Shown here in pieces: positions 40,801 to 42,419 of a stretch of 42,419 bases of DNA. The notes below the pieces were generated by a model that had not been told where the DNA came from, did no database searches, and was given only the letters and a program-made list of their open reading frames with translations. The DNA lies in assembly GCA_032988165.1 (NCBI GenBank), contig JANTQF010000307.1, positions 1 through 42,419 on the forward strand, written 5' to 3'. The stretch is from Emmonsiellopsis sp. PD_33 (Eukaryota; Ascomycota; Eurotiomycetes; Onygenales; Ajellomycetaceae). The position numbers and the translations under genes were made by a program. Position 1 is the stretch's first letter, and each line of letters starts with the position of its first letter.

Positions 40801-42419
40801 AAATGTCCTGGCTCCCTTCTCAGATCACCTAGAAAATATATTATCACATTAAATACCGTACTGCTGGCGAATTTTATGGGTAAATCAGCGAGGATTCCGG
40901 CGAATGCATCGACGGAGGCATAGTAGAGCGCGAAGGAAACGTGTTTAGCAACAATGGGGCGTTGGGCATCTTGCATAGAACGTTAGTACCAGAAGAGGAT
41001 AGGCATTTCTCCGTGGATTATGGAGCTTACAGAGCCTATCATGATGTTAGCAATTACTCTCCGACCTAGGGAGTTAGGCATGGCAAATCTTACTTATTGA
41101 TTTCAGTGATAGCAAGTAGTGCGTTTAGCAAAATGGCAAAGAAAAGAACGGAACCTTTGGCGAAAAAACTAGTGGTGAGTTGAGGCGTGTTGAAAAATAG
41201 CGATGCAACAATCAAGGACATGACGACTTGCGAACACACTCTAGATATCGTTGATGCCTTGTCATTCCATAAAAGCTGAACTCCACGTTTTGTACACAGC
41301 CTGAGTTGCATTGGAATGGTAATGGTATACGGAGATTTTGGTCGAACATGCTTTGCCTGGGCTTGCTGATGCGCTTCACGCAAATCCTCCAAAGCGGGAC
41401 CTCCAATCGGGTGGTCCTTCTCGCTCTGCTCGATCTCAGCCTGCATATACTTGAATTGCTCGGATTGATGCCAATACTGCTCAAATTCTCGTGCAGTCCG
41501 CGGAACTCTCGACTCAAACCCAGGCTTTGCTTGCCGTTCTAGAGGGTTGGTCACAGAAGTAACGAAGTCGCCTGTTATTTGCCTAGGTGGGCAGGCCCAT
41601 CCCATATCCTCGAAGTATTTGCGGGCAGCTCCGGTGGGTCCGTAGTATATTTGGCGTCCTTCATAAAGTACGATGACTTTGTCGAAAACGTCGTACATTG
41701 CCTGGCTTGCCTGGTAGGCGGCAAGTGCTTGTGTAGTTCCGAAAACATTCGATGCGACGCGCAAGGCACGGCAGAACTCGAGCGCAGAACTGGAATCAAG
41801 CCCCCGAGTCGAATTATCCCAGCAGCAGACTGGAGCGCCTGTAAGCCCTAACTCGGCTATACTAACACGCTTTCGTTCACCTCCGCTTACACCTCGAATA
41901 TACTCATCCCCGACCTTGGTATTATACGTATGGGTCAAACCAAACACCGTCATGACCACTTTCGTGAGATGCTGGGAGAATTCATGGCGTGCCATGCCCA
42001 TTACTCTGGCGGATGGTGTTTTAGCTGCAGCGGCAAACTCCAGAGTTTGCCCCACGGTAAGGTGGGGGAAGTGCTTTTCATCCTCTCCGCTGTATATTGC
42101 CTCTCCGCGTAACTCCTTTTTGAATTTCTCTTGCGGAACACCATTGTAATGGATAACAGAATCCTTCGCCTTTGAAAGCCCGTACATATTCCCGCTTATC
42201 GATCTTAAAAACGTGCTGCATCCACTCCCGGGCCGACCCAAGACAATGAGCATTTCTCCCTCTTTAAGTGTTCCATTAAAGTCCCTCAGTATCTTCTTTT
42301 CCGTCTTCTTTCCGATGCCAAAAGTTTCACGGGGTCGAAATGGCGCCATGAAGGGAGCAGAAACGGTGCTCTGCAGTTGCAATGCAGCACCCGTACCGGT
42401 AACGGTGAGGTTCTTGAAA
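37875..42419 (-). CDS. PDR-type (ABCG) full-size ABC transporter, 5' end outside the window
   Basis: Exons on the minus strand: beyond 42419 to 41094, 41035-41031 (5 nt), 40969-40636, 40519-38954, 38894-38792, 38744-37875; 1,400 codons visible. The domain order is NBD1-TMD1-NBD2-TMD2, the reverse layout of the pleiotropic drug resistance subfamily. NBD1 has GRPGSGCST (Cys for the usual Lys, normal in fungal PDR pumps), VSGGERKRVSIAE and WDNSTRGLDSS. NBD2 has GVSGAGKTT, LNVEQRKLLTIGVELA and LLLFLDEPTSGLDSQ. Between them are six membrane segments with HPWFEWISWINPVAYAFEA. After NBD2 the second membrane domain includes a large Cys-containing loop (GTNCGEYL, CHYCPI). Roughly 100 N-terminal residues are missing from view. 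It pumps hydrophobic compounds such as antifungals or natural products from the cell at ATP cost; the substrate is unknown. The joint between 41094 and 40969 needs the 5-nt exon to keep frame and give EINKLYAQRPIV. Confidence 0.93.
41031..41035 (-). other. 5-nt microexon of the ABC transporter
   Basis: GCTCT in gene sense. It is preceded by an intron 41093-41036 (GTAAGA...GATAG, with a GCTAAC branch sequence) and followed by an intron 41030-40970 (GTAAGC...TACTAAC...GCAAG). With it the codons AAG CTC TAT join the exons; without it the frame is lost. Confidence 0.7.

Noticed and set aside
42200..42240. Loss of the Walker A lysine in NBD1 of the ABC transporter as an unusual defect
   Set aside because: Cys in GRPGSGCST is the normal state of NBD1 in fungal PDR transporters, so it is not a finding.

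Overview
The window is nuclear DNA of a filamentous ascomycete. The genes carry short introns (about 50-140 nt) with GTAAGT-like donors and CTAAC/CTGAC branch sites. The gene families (PDR-type ABC transporter, cutinase, type B carboxylesterase, F-box/ankyrin protein) and transition-only mutation of transposons point to Pezizomycotina, most likely Eurotiales (Aspergillus/Penicillium type). The species cannot be named from the sequence alone.

Layout. 1-2910: GC-rich edge, then a minus-strand gene for a seven-transmembrane protein (525 aa, five exons) whose C-terminal tail is built from Gly-X dipeptide repeats encoded by microsatellites. 2911-18997: a 16-kb AT-rich block that resolves into three nested transposons. 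The outer one is a minus-strand Ty1/copia element with 301-bp LTRs and a CTAGG target duplication. Inside its integrase gene sits a 10.6-kb minus-strand Ty3/gypsy element with a chromodomain, 172-bp LTRs and a CTCAC/CTTAC duplication. Inside the gypsy element is a 440-bp hAT-like non-autonomous element with an 8-bp duplication. Both retroelements are riddled with stops. All LTR differences are transitions, as expected of repeat-induced point mutation (RIP) or related cytosine deamination.

18998-34216: an F-box/ankyrin gene; a secreted type B carboxylesterase (minus, six exons); a secreted cutinase (plus, three exons, one with a GC donor); an adenylate-forming acyl/aryl-CoA ligase ending in ARL, a possible peroxisomal signal (minus, five exons); and a 20-cysteine secreted protein (plus, four exons). 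Carboxylesterase, cutinase and CoA ligase lie within 8.1 kb and would fit a path from extracellular ester hydrolysis to intracellular activation of the released acids. That linkage is an inference.

34217-42419: an 853-aa fungal-specific membrane protein (minus, four exons), then most of a PDR (ABCG) full-size transporter (minus, 5' end outside the window) whose reading frame requires a 5-nt microexon.

The exon structures given were worked out by hand. In each gene every junction keeps frame and the exon lengths sum to a consistent total. Functions rest on family motifs; no database search was possible.
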